Of a stretch of DNA of 64,000 nucleotides, positions 55,001 through 63,090 are shown in pieces; the first letter of the stretch is position 1; the number at the start of each line of letters is the position of its first letter. Below the pieces are notes generated by a model. It was not told the DNA's origin, did not search any database, and worked only from the letters and a program-made list of their open reading frames with translations. Made by a program: the position numbers and the translations under genes. Where the stretch lies: assembly GCA_964598425.1 (NCBI GenBank), contig CAZRBV010000003.1, positions 1 to 64,000 on the forward strand, written 5' to 3'. This stretch comes from UBA12567 sp964598425 (GTDB lineage: Bacteria > Planctomycetota > Phycisphaerae > Phycisphaerales > SM1A02).

Positions 55001-55752
55001 TCGGATTCAGCTTCGACTACATGGGTCAGGTGTATACAGATCTGTTCCTCAGCAGCAATGGTCATCTGACCCTCGGGACGGCCGACTATTCATACGGTTA
55101 TGGCTTGGAAAGCCACTTCCAGCAACCGCGGATAAGTGGTCTCATGTCCGATCTGAATCCCGCCATTGGGGGAGCCGTCAGCGTTGACTGGCCGGCGCAG
55201 GGACTGATGGTTGCGACGTGGGAGGATGTCCCCTTCTATGAGCCGAATATCGGTGATGCAGATTTCCAGATCGCGATTCACGAGTCTGGCCTGGTTGAAA
55301 TGGCGTGGCTCAATATCACTCCACCTGAGTGCGTCGTTGGTCTTTCAGACGGCTTCTACATTCCGGCCGGATTTGCAGAAACCGACCTGTCTGATACCGG
55401 AGAGACGTGCCAACTGACGCAGCCGTGGAATGACTGCAATGGCAACGGCACGCATGACGGGATCGAGATTGCGTTGGGCTGCGAGCCGGACTACAACATG
55501 GATGGCATTCTCGATATCTGCGAGGGCTATATCACAGGAATGTCGGGGGCGTGCGCCACCGAAGTGACGGGTGACGGTGTTGTGGATGTTCGGGATCTGC
55601 TGGCCGTGCTTGTTGCCTGGGGGGATGTCAAGCCCCACAGTCATTCGGCGCGGTGCGATTTTGGCCCGGGCAAGGGCGATTTCCGTGTTGATGTCTTTGA
55701 CTTGATCGAAGTGATAGAAGAGATGCGATCAGGATGTGACGGTCAGCCGTAG
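52090..55752 (+). CDS. large exported repeat protein: FG-GAP-like repeats, Cys/Asp calcium repeats, duplicated beta domain and dockerin
   Basis: Encodes about 1220 aa from the ATG at 52090 (signal-like MNIAPSIAGLGVLIAVGTLAAD). Residues 50-330 hold about four FG-GAP-like beta-propeller blades (for example YFGWDVAIEGDVVVVGGWGA). Residues 458-680 are about a dozen tandem 18-residue units of type DCNGDGVLDVCQIDxxN. A beta domain then occurs twice, about 685-890 and 905-1110, with shared motifs (FDFGG..WNEVWVGSNGYVTFG and FDYMGQVYTDLFLSSNGHLT). A dockerin-like pair closes the chain. It looks like a surface adhesin or binding protein; no catalytic site is seen. Its 3' end overlaps the convergent pyrophosphatase gene by 10 bp. 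Confidence 0.8.
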   Translation: MNIAPSIAGLGVLIAVGTLAADQASLPAISQLVELPGSSAGLAHGAAVAVAGDLVAIGRPVDAGGPVGGAVDVYQRVAGEATLDGLPWSWEFLCRLAPESPEAGSRFGSSVDVDGTTIVVGAWSDDRGGVNAGAAWVFEIPDSPGAVITSNTMLSPLGHMEGDYFGWDVAIEGDVVVVGGWGADIDSPDDHAGAAWVFEREPDGTFLEQAKLTAGPHAEAGARFGSSVCAYGGLVAVGEPDQSAGGAVYLFHGDEWHMLQQIVNPDGHAGDEFGAAISFAESDDGDEPTGLLVGAPGDGELGDLAGAVWLFDMIGDAADVDSPQKELSPSGGPWHQAGVSVVGIARPWEGDGEDADGGGEGEAEGIPFLYGSPGWIAPGDLVGSGALMVNHGSQEDGQPLAERVDLPRIAGGGLGASLDASVSVVPNWGIDTATVVVGDPIRDGGSGGVTLLDVPIGADYDCDHNHRLDVMEMLLEPGLHDCDSDGTHDACQLNHDPWLDCDGNAILDTCDIASDPSGMDCDGDGILDACQVNPENDCNGDGVLDVCQIDAGNDCNDDGVLDSCQIDGGSDCDGDGTIDVCQIDSSNDCNGDGVLDVCQSGSMDDCDSNGLPDICEIFDTPSLDCDGNGGLDVCQIANDPEGQDCDANGELDVCQLAANPEDDCDGNGVLDACQLPDGDPGSADWMVEQFVGGIDLYGLGVRLTPLPGGPPHWGLCTVAAYDVWLDPAGHTPLTMTDDDSQLVPLPFAFDFGGLIWNEVWVGSNGYVTFGQADSSYGESQSMHFSLPRISALFDDLDPSQGGQVLHGIGPAGSFVVSWVSVPEYEIPESENTLQLVLHPDGAIEMSWPTLSAPTGIVGPSFGGGIPQPFTMTDLSNAFDCVPRPVAPQGDCDQSGELDVCEAVPVGEPLWASEHFLGDFDLSYQKVTYTPTNSTEPPFWQVCSEAVSGLPYALVEPTLLPLQDDESVQVPIGFSFDYMGQVYTDLFLSSNGHLTLGTADYSYGYGLESHFQQPRISGLMSDLNPAIGGAVSVDWPAQGLMVATWEDVPFYEPNIGDADFQIAIHESGLVEMAWLNITPPECVVGLSDGFYIPAGFAETDLSDTGETCQLTQPWNDCNGNGTHDGIEIALGCEPDYNMDGILDICEGYITGMSGACATEVTGDGVVDVRDLLAVLVAWGDVKPHSHSARCDFGPGKGDFRVDVFDLIEVIEEMRSGCDGQP
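53520..54130 (+). repeat. in-frame tandem repeat array within the 1220-aa protein
   Basis: About ten to twelve units of roughly 54 bp (18 codons) encode DC[DN]GDGxLDxCQ-type segments with variable linkers of 2-8 residues. Each has an EF/thrombospondin type-3-like set of acidic residues and two Cys. Units differ at synonymous sites, so the array is old rather than freshly amplified. Confidence 0.85.
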
Positions 55753-56261
55753 CGCTCGACCGATTCCTCGATGATCCTGTAGGCATCGACCCGGTCGTGC
55801 CAGCCATAGGTGTCGGCAAACTTCCCTTCCAGCTCTTTGTAGATGTGGAAGAAGTAGTCGATCTCGCGGAGCGTATGACGGGGGACATTCTGCAGCCCGT
55901 GAAGTTCTTCCTTACGAGGATCCGTCGTCGGCACGGCAAGGATCTTATGGTCGAGCCCTTTGTCATCCTTCATCTCAAGAACGCCGAGCGGCCGCACTTC
56001 GATGAGTGCTCCGGTGAAGCAGTGCCCGTCAAGGAGCACAAGCACATCCAGCGGATCGCCGTCCTCGGCCAGCGTGCGCGGGATAAAGCCATAGGCACCT
56101 GGATAGTGGACAGGGCTAAAGAGAGTCCGGTCAAGTTTGAATACATTGAGCGCCTTGTCGTACTCGTACTTGTTGGCGCTGCCGGGTGGAATCTCGATCA
56201 CGGCATTGAGAACATTGGGTGGCTCGGGGCCGACGGGAAGAGTCAGATAGTTGACGGTCAT
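55743..56261 (-). CDS. ppa: family I inorganic pyrophosphatase
   Basis: Encodes about 172 aa from the ATG at 56261 (AAGGGA upstream). The signature DGDPLDVLVL, with its metal-binding Asp residues, is intact. IEIPPGSANKYEYDKALNVF, LDRTLFSPVHYPGAYGFIP and DYFFHIYKELEGK match family I enzymes. It hydrolyses pyrophosphate in the cytoplasm to drive biosynthesis. It converges with the repeat-protein gene, with a 10-bp overlap of stops. Confidence 0.95.
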   Translation of the reverse strand: MTVNYLTLPVGPEPPNVLNAVIEIPPGSANKYEYDKALNVFKLDRTLFSPVHYPGAYGFIPRTLAEDGDPLDVLVLLDGHCFTGALIEVRPLGVLEMKDDKGLDHKILAVPTTDPRKEELHGLQNVPRHTLREIDYFFHIYKELEGKFADTYGWHDRVDAYRIIEESVERYG

Positions 56262-56318
56262 GCGTGTCCCTTCGTCCAATGGGTCATACGCTGAGATCGT
56301 ACCTGCTGGGAGCCCACG

Positions 56319-57347
56319 CTAGGAGTCGAGGATCTGCTTCAGGATGGAACAGGCCCGGTCGATATCGCTTCGATCGACCGCCAGGCTCGTGACCAGACGG
56401 ATTGTGCGCGGCCCTGCGTCAAGACACCGCAATCCGGCACCCTCGAGCGAGGCTGCAATCTCCGCAGCATCCGATGGCACATCAAAGTAGACGATATTGG
56501 TTTCAATGCGCTTTGGATCAACCTCGGCCTTTTGACATGCGGCAAGGGCCTCAGCGAGCATTTTTGCGTTCGCGTGATCGTCGTTCAATCGCTCGCGGTG
56601 ATGGTCCAATGCATAGATTGCTGCCGCCGCAAGCATCCCGCTCTGCCTCATCGTCCCGCCAAGCATCTTCCGCACTCTATGTACGCGATCAATCGTATCT
56701 CGATCGCCGCACACGATTGATCCGACGGGGCCTCCAAGGCCCTTTGAAAAACACGCGGACACAGTGTCGAAGGCCCTTGCGTAGTCAGCGACCGACGTAC
56801 CCGTTGCGGCCGACGCGTTCCAGATGCGGGCGCCGTCAAGGTGGCACCGCATGCTGTGCTTGCGGGCTTCTTCTGTGACCGCGTCGATATGGCTCATCGG
56901 CCAGATCGCGCCACCGCCGCGGTTCTGCGTATTCTCAACCACCAGAAGTCGGGAAGGTGGAAAGTGGTGATCGTCCATGTTGACGGCATCAGCGACATCC
57001 TGCCTTCCGAACTGGCCTCGCGGGCCGCGAAGCAGTGCCATTGAGCATCCCGAAACAGCAGCCCATGCGCCGGCCTCGTAGAGATAGACATGGCCGTGCT
57101 CGTGGCACATGATCTCGTCCCCGGGAGACGTCTGCGCGCGGATAGCGACTTGATTGGCCATCGAACCGCTGGGCACGAAGCAGGCGGCTTCTTTGCCAAA
57201 GAGATCCGCGCATCGTTGTTGGAGCCGGTTTACGGTGGGGTCATCACCCAGAACGTCATCACCCAGTGGGGCCTGCACCATCGCCAGCTTCATGGCGTCG
57301 GTGGGTTGGGTGACTGTGTCGCTGCGGAGGTCAATGGGGGTCGCCAT
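56319..57347 (-). CDS. ltaE: low-specificity L-threonine aldolase
   Basis: Encodes 342 aa. Recognised blocks are IDLRSDTVTQPTDAM (N-terminal signature), GDDVLGDDPTVNRLQ, and VPSGSMANQVAIRAQTSPGD. MRCHLDGARIWNASAATGTS holds the cofactor Asp, and ACFSKGLGGPVGSIVCG holds the PLP-binding Lys. It cleaves L-threonine or allo-threonine to glycine and acetaldehyde. The start is divergent from the MFS transporter gene by about 50 bases. Confidence 0.93.
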   Translation of the reverse strand: MATPIDLRSDTVTQPTDAMKLAMVQAPLGDDVLGDDPTVNRLQQRCADLFGKEAACFVPSGSMANQVAIRAQTSPGDEIMCHEHGHVYLYEAGAWAAVSGCSMALLRGPRGQFGRQDVADAVNMDDHHFPPSRLLVVENTQNRGGGAIWPMSHIDAVTEEARKHSMRCHLDGARIWNASAATGTSVADYARAFDTVSACFSKGLGGPVGSIVCGDRDTIDRVHRVRKMLGGTMRQSGMLAAAAIYALDHHRERLNDDHANAKMLAEALAACQKAEVDPKRIETNIVYFDVPSDAAEIAASLEGAGLRCLDAGPRTIRLVTSLAVDRSDIDRACSILKQILDS

Positions 57348-57399
57348 GGCTGCCCATGGTAATGCGAGCCACCACGGCTATCTGGTATACCTCTCATCC

Positions 57400-58689
57400 A
57401 TGAATGCAACCACCGCGCCGCGCATGGGTCTGGGTCTGGGCAGTCGCCTCTCGTTCATGATGTTTCTGCAGTATGCGATCTGGGGGGCGTGGCTGCCGCT
57501 TCTCTACCCGTTCCTCAAGGACTACCGAGGGTTCTCGCCGGGAGAGATTGGCTGGATGTTCATGGCCGGTGGCGTTGGTGCCATCATCGGCCCGTTTATC
57601 GCGGGGCAAGTCGCGGATCGTTGGTTCAATACGGAGAAATATCTCGGGCTGAGCCACATCTTTGGAGCGGTCATCGTCTGGCAGTTGGCGTCGATCGAGT
57701 CGTTCTGGACCTTCTTCGCAATCTCGATTCTGTACTCGATCGTCTATGCGCCAACAATTGCGTTGACCAACTCGCTGGCCTTCCATCACATGCCAGATCG
57801 GAATCGCGACTTCGGATTCGTGCGATTGTGGGGGACTGTCGGATGGATTGTGGTTGGCGTAGGAATTGGGCAGTGGCTGTTGCGTTCATATTCGACGGAA
57901 GAAGTTGCAAAGGGAATGATGGACGCATTCAAACTGAGCGCAATCCTCGGTGCTGCCATGGGTGTGTACTGCTTTACGCTTCCCAAGACGCCGCCACAAG
58001 AGGGCCAGCAGTCTTCTGCAACCATCGAAGCGATGAAGGAAGTTCGATTCAACCCACTTCTCACCCTGTTCTTGTTGGCCATTCCAGTCAGCATGATTCA
58101 CCAGTTCTACTTTGTCTACACATCTGGCTTCCTTGGTGAGTATCAGGCGCAAGCAGAGGGCACAGTTGAGGCCATCAACAGTGTGTTTGGTGTCGGCGGT
58201 GGGGGGTTGATGACGATCGGCCAGATGGCGGAGATCCTTGTGCTGTTCCTCATACCGTTCGTTGCGAGTACATGGTCTCGCAAGACGCTCTTGGCGATTG
58301 GCCTGGCTGCCTATGCCCTGAGGATGTTTCTGTTCTCGCAGGTTGAGTGGCTGCAGGCCACGACCGGAATGGCCGAGATTGGAATCTTGATGGGCGGCAT
58401 TGCGCTGCACGGCCTGTGCTTTGGCTGCTTCATCTTCGTGGCGTTCATGGTTGTCGATGAGGAGTGCACCAGCGACGTCAAGGCCAGTGCCCAGAACCTC
58501 TTCAATCTCGTCATTGTCGGGATCGGGATTGTGCTTGGCAGTTACGTAGCCGGTCAAATTGGTGACTGGGCGACGGCCGATGGTGTCATGAATTGGTCGA
58601 AACTCTTTTCGATTCCAATGTACGCAGCGGTCGTGTGCCTCGGATTACTGCTGGCGTTCTATCCAGGAAAGGCCAGGGCTGCGAAGTGA
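57400..58689 (+). CDS. MFS transporter, nucleoside:H+ symporter-like
   Basis: Encodes about 429 aa with 12 transmembrane segments. The start MMFLQYAIWGAWLPLLYPFL and PFIAGQVADRWFNTEKYLGL match the NupG/XapB group, as do LAFHHMPDRNRDFGFVRLWG and VGWIVVGVGIGQW. The ATG at 57400 is chosen because the longer frame is antisense to ltaE. It probably imports nucleosides with protons. NupG-like permeases in planctomycetes also accompany sugar-acid enzymes, so the substrate remains open. Confidence 0.85.
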   Translation: MNATTAPRMGLGLGSRLSFMMFLQYAIWGAWLPLLYPFLKDYRGFSPGEIGWMFMAGGVGAIIGPFIAGQVADRWFNTEKYLGLSHIFGAVIVWQLASIESFWTFFAISILYSIVYAPTIALTNSLAFHHMPDRNRDFGFVRLWGTVGWIVVGVGIGQWLLRSYSTEEVAKGMMDAFKLSAILGAAMGVYCFTLPKTPPQEGQQSSATIEAMKEVRFNPLLTLFLLAIPVSMIHQFYFVYTSGFLGEYQAQAEGTVEAINSVFGVGGGGLMTIGQMAEILVLFLIPFVASTWSRKTLLAIGLAAYALRMFLFSQVEWLQATTGMAEIGILMGGIALHGLCFGCFIFVAFMVVDEECTSDVKASAQNLFNLVIVGIGIVLGSYVAGQIGDWATADGVMNWSKLFSIPMYAAVVCLGLLLAFYPGKARAAK

Positions 58690-58726
58690 GAAGGCTTTCT
58701 CTGAACTTCGTGTAGACCAGGTCTTC

Positions 58727-59686
58727 TCACTCACTCGGATCGACCGTTCGGTAGGCCTCGATCAGCGCGACTTCGCCTTCTCGCCCAGGCCTGCTGTTGC
58801 CATGCTCCATGCCGACGATGGCGTCACAGCCTTTCTCGTGCATGTGCTTGAATACGTTGCTGTAGTTGATCTCACCCGTGCCTGGCTCCTTGCGGCCAGG
58901 GTTGTCTCCGACCTGGAAGTACGGAATGTGATTCCAGGCCGCATTCATATGTTCGATGAGATTCCCCTCTGAGGCCTGTTGGTGATACAGGTCCTGCAGG
59001 ATTTTGCAGGATGGTGAGTCGACGGCATCCATGATCTTGATCGACTGTGGGGTGTATCGCAGGAAGAGGCCGTGGTGATCGCGCCAGTTGAGCGGCTCGC
59101 ACACCATGACGAGCCCGTGGGGCTCAAGAACATCCGCCGCCTGCTTGAGGGCTTCAACAACATTGGCGGTTTGCACTGCTTCGGGAATGCCATCCGCCAC
59201 CTTGCCGGGCACGACGGTCATCCAGGTTGCATTCACTCGTTTGGCGACTTCTATTGAGTCGCGGGCGTTTTGTACGAACCGCTCCCGCTCATCAGTCGTG
59301 CCGGTTGTCAGACTGGGACGCCAGGCGCCGTCCATATTCATGACGAATACGCCCATGCGCATGTCGTTGCGGTCGAGCGCGCTCGCGATGCGAGTCTGCT
59401 CTTCCTCGCTTCGACTACGCATGCCGTTGTCCTCGATCGAGCGGAACCCAGCCTCTGCCATGAAGTCGATCTGGGCGACGGGGTCATCGCCTGCGTGGTT
59501 TCGAAACATTCCGAAGTGAGGGGCGTAATCGAGCGTGAACGCGCCGCTGCGAGATCCTGTCTCCCGTGGCAAGGGCTCCTGCCCGGGCGGGTAATGAGGG
59601 GGTAGCTCAAACGGCTGATCATGCATACCAAGTGCAGTGCCAGCTGCAGCGGCTACGCCCGTGGCGACAAAGGTGCGTCTATTCAC
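58727..59686 (-). CDS. Tat-exported sugar-phosphate isomerase/epimerase-fold protein (hydroxypyruvate isomerase-like)
   Basis: Encodes 319 aa from a GTG start with CGGAG upstream. The Tat signal is MNRRTFVATGVAAAAGTALG. The AP-endonuclease-2-type TIM barrel has EPLNWRDHHGLFLRYTPQS (metal Glu), CKILQDLYHQQASEGNL, VGDNPGRKEPGTGEINY and IVGMEHGNSRPG (second Glu), a pattern closest to Hyi. It probably interconverts a keto/aldo sugar or sugar acid outside the cytoplasm. The gene begins 3 bases after the preceding oxidoreductase stop and ends the cluster. Confidence 0.88.
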   Translation of the reverse strand: MNRRTFVATGVAAAAGTALGMHDQPFELPPHYPPGQEPLPRETGSRSGAFTLDYAPHFGMFRNHAGDDPVAQIDFMAEAGFRSIEDNGMRSRSEEEQTRIASALDRNDMRMGVFVMNMDGAWRPSLTTGTTDERERFVQNARDSIEVAKRVNATWMTVVPGKVADGIPEAVQTANVVEALKQAADVLEPHGLVMVCEPLNWRDHHGLFLRYTPQSIKIMDAVDSPSCKILQDLYHQQASEGNLIEHMNAAWNHIPYFQVGDNPGRKEPGTGEINYSNVFKHMHEKGCDAIVGMEHGNSRPGREGEVALIEAYRTVDPSE

Positions 59687-59689
59687 GTA

Positions 59690-60967
59690 TCAGATCTCCG
59701 GCGTCCAAAGTGTGTCATTGGGTCCTGTGTGACCGGGTATTGCCACTGAGGGGACATCAAGTTCTGCAAGAGCGTAGGCGGGGGGCGTCAAGTCGAGCTC
59801 GGAGTGCAGTGCTGCATCCCACGTAATCTCCTTGCCGCTGTAGGCACTGATGCGTCCCATGATGGCAGTGAGTGTCGACTCGGCGATGCGTCTGGCCTCA
59901 TTGAGCCGAGGTGACTCGCCTCGAATGCTCGCGTGGAGCGCTCGGTGCTCCTGCACGTATGGATTTGGGTTGTCGGCAGAAAAAGTCCATGTTGGACCGC
60001 CTTCGAACCGCGCCCGTCCGCTACTGAGGACCGCGCGGCCCCGCGTTCCTTGTACGACTTCCTCGACGCGGCCGGCGGCGCCGTCGGCCTGCCGGCACAT
60101 GCTCATCATGTGGATGCCTCCCGGATACTCGTAGTCGATGGCGAAGTGATCGAAACAGTGCCCGTATTCCGGAGCAGTTCTGCTCTGCCGCCCCCCCATG
60201 CCTGTGCACTTGACGGGATGATGGCCGAGCGCCCAGTTGATGGCGTCAAGATTGTGCACGTGCTGTTCGGTGATGTGGTCGCCGCTGAGCCATGTGAAAT
60301 ACAGCCAGTTGCGAAGTTGCCACTCCATATCTGACCATTCGTCCCGCCTCGCATGATTCCAAAGACCGCCTTGGTTCCAATAGCAACGAGCTGCGATGGG
60401 ATCGCCGATCTCGCCATCGCGAATGCGTTTCATGGCTTCCAGATAGCAGGTCTCATGCCGCCGCTGTGCGCCAGCCACAATCGAAAGACCCTTCTGGTCG
60501 GCGATGTCGCCAGCCGCCATGACGAGCCGGACGCCTGTCGGGTCGACGGCAACCGGTTTCTCCATGAACACATGTGTGTTCTGCCGAACTGCTTCGGCAG
60601 CCATCGTTGGTCTGAAGTGCGGCGGGGTGGCGAGGATGACCAAATCGATGTCTGGGCGGCTGAGCAGTTCGCGATAGGCATTCCACCCCGTGTAGCAGTC
60701 ATCGTCCGAGATGGTAACTCGGTCGCCAAGCTCCTTGAGATACGCGCGGCACCGCGCAAGACGATCCGGGAAGAGGTCAGCCAGTGCAGTGATTCTCACT
60801 TCTGGCGAGGCTTCTGCCGCATTGAAGAGTGCTCCCGTTCCGCGGCCACCGCACCCGATCACGCCGACGTTCAACTGGTCAACACCTGCAGCCCATGCCG
60901 CTCGTTGAAGTACAGCAGCGGCTGCGGTTCCGGCAATTGATGACCCAATAAACGAGCGCCGATCCAT
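59690..60967 (-). CDS. Tat-exported Gfo/Idh/MocA-family oxidoreductase, copy 1
   Basis: Encodes about 425 aa from the ATG at 60967. A twin-arginine signal (MDRRSFIGSSIAGTAAAAV) precedes the Rossmann fold (LNVGVIGCGGRGTGALFNAA). HVFMEKPVAVDPTGVRLV contains the EKP active-site Lys. The dehydrogenase C-terminal domain includes TGMGGRQSRTAPEYGHCFDH. These enzymes oxidise or epimerise sugars with tightly bound NAD(P). Adjacency to a paralogue (1-base gap) and an isomerase suggests a sugar-modifying pathway. Confidence 0.9.
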   Translation of the reverse strand: MDRRSFIGSSIAGTAAAAVLQRAAWAAGVDQLNVGVIGCGGRGTGALFNAAEASPEVRITALADLFPDRLARCRAYLKELGDRVTISDDDCYTGWNAYRELLSRPDIDLVILATPPHFRPTMAAEAVRQNTHVFMEKPVAVDPTGVRLVMAAGDIADQKGLSIVAGAQRRHETCYLEAMKRIRDGEIGDPIAARCYWNQGGLWNHARRDEWSDMEWQLRNWLYFTWLSGDHITEQHVHNLDAINWALGHHPVKCTGMGGRQSRTAPEYGHCFDHFAIDYEYPGGIHMMSMCRQADGAAGRVEEVVQGTRGRAVLSSGRARFEGGPTWTFSADNPNPYVQEHRALHASIRGESPRLNEARRIAESTLTAIMGRISAYSGKEITWDAALHSELDLTPPAYALAELDVPSVAIPGHTGPNDTLWTPEI

Positions 60968-60968
60968 G

Positions 60969-62303
60969 TCAGGCTCCCGCGGTTTGGAGTTCGTTCCAAG
61001 ATGCAACGGATCCGGGAACCGAGACCGGCATGGTCGGTAGATCTCCAAGCGCGTACACCATCGGGCCGAGTCGCTCCTCGCTCTCAAGGGCCTCGTCCCA
61101 TTCGACAGGTTTGCCCGAGTAGGCACTCATGCGTCCCATGATCGACATGAGCGTGCTGGTCATCATCTGATCGACATCATCGATACGCGGTCGCTTGCCA
61201 CGAATCGCCTCGAACAACTCATCGTGCTCGACCTGATACATGTTCGGGTTGGGGCCTTCATACTTCCATGGGTATCGACCCTTGATGTTCTGTTCGGGGC
61301 CCCACGAATTCACGTAGCACGTCCCGTGTGAGCCAATCAGATACTCGGTGTTGTCGTTCCAGCACCCAGGCATCTGGCGGCAGTCGTGGAAACACCTTGA
61401 TCCGTCGTCGTAGACATACATCACGGAGAAGTGGTCATAGATGTTTCCGGACTCGGGGGTGTCTCGCATCTGCCGGCCGCCGAGTGCGATGGCTTTGGCT
61501 GGCGGGACGTCGCCCTTGGCCCAGTTGATCTTGTCGATGGCATGGCACGCTTGCTCGGCGATGTGGTCGCCGCTGAGCCAGTTGAAGTGCTGCCAGTTGC
61601 GTAGTTGCCACTCCATATCGGTCCAACCTTCCTGGCGAGGCTTGGTGCCGAGTGGCGCGGTGAGATAGGTTGAATGCACACACGTGACATCGCCAATCGC
61701 GCCATTGTGGATGCGTTCATAGCAGGCGCGGTTTGGCAGGTTGTACCGCCAGCAAAAGCCGCCCATGACATTGAGGTTTTTCTGCCGCGCGGTCTTGGCG
61801 GCCTCAAGAATCGAGCGGACACCAGTCCCGTCCACAGCCATGGGTTTTTCCATGAATATGTGCTTCCCACCGGCAACCGCGGCTTTGAAGTGTTCCGGGC
61901 GGAAGTGCGGGGGGGTCGTCAGAATCATCATGTCGACGTCTTCGTCGATCACCTTCTGAAATGCATCGAATCCGGTGTATTGCCGTGCATCAGAGACATC
62001 GACGCGGTCGGCAAACTGTCCTTCCAGGTGTCCCCGGCTGGACGCGAGTCGATCCGGAAATGCATCACCCATTGCGTAGAGTACGGCACCCGAGTCGGCG
62101 CGAAGCGCCTGCGTTGCCGCACCGGTTCCGCGGCCGCCGCAGCCGATAAGCCCCACTCGAACAGGCCGATCGGCCGGGACGGTGAGTGCCGTCGTTCCAC
62201 GCGGTGCCGTTGTGCAGCCTGCTGCCAGCGCGCCGACCGTCAGGCCGGCGCCTCGCACAAATGTGCGGCGGGTCCAATTGTCACTCGGCAGATTGTTGCT
62301 CAT
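60969..62303 (-). CDS. Tat lipoprotein Gfo/Idh/MocA-family oxidoreductase, copy 2
   Basis: Encodes 444 aa. The signal combines twin arginine (NWTRRTFVRGAGLTVGALA) with a possible lipobox (LAAGC). The Rossmann motif is VRVGLIGCGGRGTGAATQAL and the active-site motif is HIFMEKPMAVDGTGVRSI. GFCWRYNLPNRACYERIHNG and GDHIAEQACHAIDKINWAKG match the planctomycete Tat oxidoreductase group. It parallels copy 1, so the pair may act on different ends of a sugar pathway. Its start overlaps the upstream FGE-like gene by 23 bp. Confidence 0.9.
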   Translation of the reverse strand: MSNNLPSDNWTRRTFVRGAGLTVGALAAGCTTAPRGTTALTVPADRPVRVGLIGCGGRGTGAATQALRADSGAVLYAMGDAFPDRLASSRGHLEGQFADRVDVSDARQYTGFDAFQKVIDEDVDMMILTTPPHFRPEHFKAAVAGGKHIFMEKPMAVDGTGVRSILEAAKTARQKNLNVMGGFCWRYNLPNRACYERIHNGAIGDVTCVHSTYLTAPLGTKPRQEGWTDMEWQLRNWQHFNWLSGDHIAEQACHAIDKINWAKGDVPPAKAIALGGRQMRDTPESGNIYDHFSVMYVYDDGSRCFHDCRQMPGCWNDNTEYLIGSHGTCYVNSWGPEQNIKGRYPWKYEGPNPNMYQVEHDELFEAIRGKRPRIDDVDQMMTSTLMSIMGRMSAYSGKPVEWDEALESEERLGPMVYALGDLPTMPVSVPGSVASWNELQTAGA

Positions 62304-63090
62304 CCTGCTTCTCCTCGATCTTCTTCTGCGGGGTCTTGTCCTGAGGACCCGCGTCCTCGCAAATCACCCGGAATCCGGCAAATGGTGCGTCCGAGAGCCA
62401 CCAGATGCTCTTTGGAATCTGGGGGTCCGTATCATTCCACATCGGATCGGGCGTCTTGCGAACATGGCACGGATCAACGGCGAGGTCCTTGTAGCACGCC
62501 CCCATCAGCACCCATTGGTCTGGTCCGTCCGAGCACCACTCTGCCACATTGCCACACAGATCCCGCAGGCCATTGGCATCGTCCTGGCGCGTCCCGATGG
62601 CGTGCGTCCGATTCTCTGCGTTGCTTCCGTGCCATGCGTGTTCACTTGCACTCTCGGCGGTGATGCCCGACGTTTCGCACAGATGCATCCATTCCGCGGT
62701 TGTCGGGAGTCGCCATCGTTTTCCAGTCTTTGCACTCATCCATGCGCAAAAAGCGATCGCGCCGCGATGGGAGACGCTGAGGGCTGGAAACCCAGCATGT
62801 CCCCAGCCACGATCTGCCATCAAGTAGGGCTTGGTTGGGCGGGTTATGGCCTCTGCTGAGCCCGTGTCACCCGTGGGGACATCGAGTTTGTATACCAGCG
62901 CGTCGTAGAGATCCCAGGAGATTTCATCGCGCGAAACCCACACGGGCTGTCCGTCGAGCGGCCCCGGAACTTGGATCATTTCAATTGTCAGCGCCGTGCC
63001 GGCGACTGGTTGGGTACAACGGGCAGCATCGCCGTCCCCTGTGGCGGGGCTGGCAACCAGGGCTCCCAGGATGTACACGAGTGTTTGCAT
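62281..63090 (-). CDS. exported FGE-sulfatase/SUMF1-domain protein
   Basis: Encodes about 269 aa from the ATG at 63090 (63102 is also possible), with signal peptide MQTLVYILGALVASPATGDG. The domain shows VSRDEISWDLYDALVYKLD, PALSVSHRGAIAFCAWMSAK, WRLPTTAEWMHLCE and LRDLCGNVAEWCSDGPDQWV, ending PFAGFRVICED. The usual RGGSW is replaced by MGACYKD, and the Cys pair of true formylglycine-generating enzyme is not evident, so it may bind a ligand rather than modify sulfatases. It heads the Gfo/Idh/MocA cluster and shares overlapping start codons with the divergent apbE. Confidence 0.85.
   Translation of the reverse strand: MQTLVYILGALVASPATGDGDAARCTQPVAGTALTIEMIQVPGPLDGQPVWVSRDEISWDLYDALVYKLDVPTGDTGSAEAITRPTKPYLMADRGWGHAGFPALSVSHRGAIAFCAWMSAKTGKRWRLPTTAEWMHLCETSGITAESASEHAWHGSNAENRTHAIGTRQDDANGLRDLCGNVAEWCSDGPDQWVLMGACYKDLAVDPCHVRKTPDPMWNDTDPQIPKSIWWLSDAPFAGFRVICEDAGPQDKTPQKKIEEKQDEQQSAE

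Noticed and set aside
258..55752. Cellulosome
   Set aside because: Many dockerin-like ends but no cohesin or scaffoldin in the window, and the tailed proteins are mostly proteases. The tails are treated as a sorting or structural feature.
62281..63090. True formylglycine-generating enzyme with partner sulfatase
   Set aside because: The RGGSW and Cys-pair region is not conserved and no sulfatase gene is in the window; only the SUMF1-like fold is claimed.
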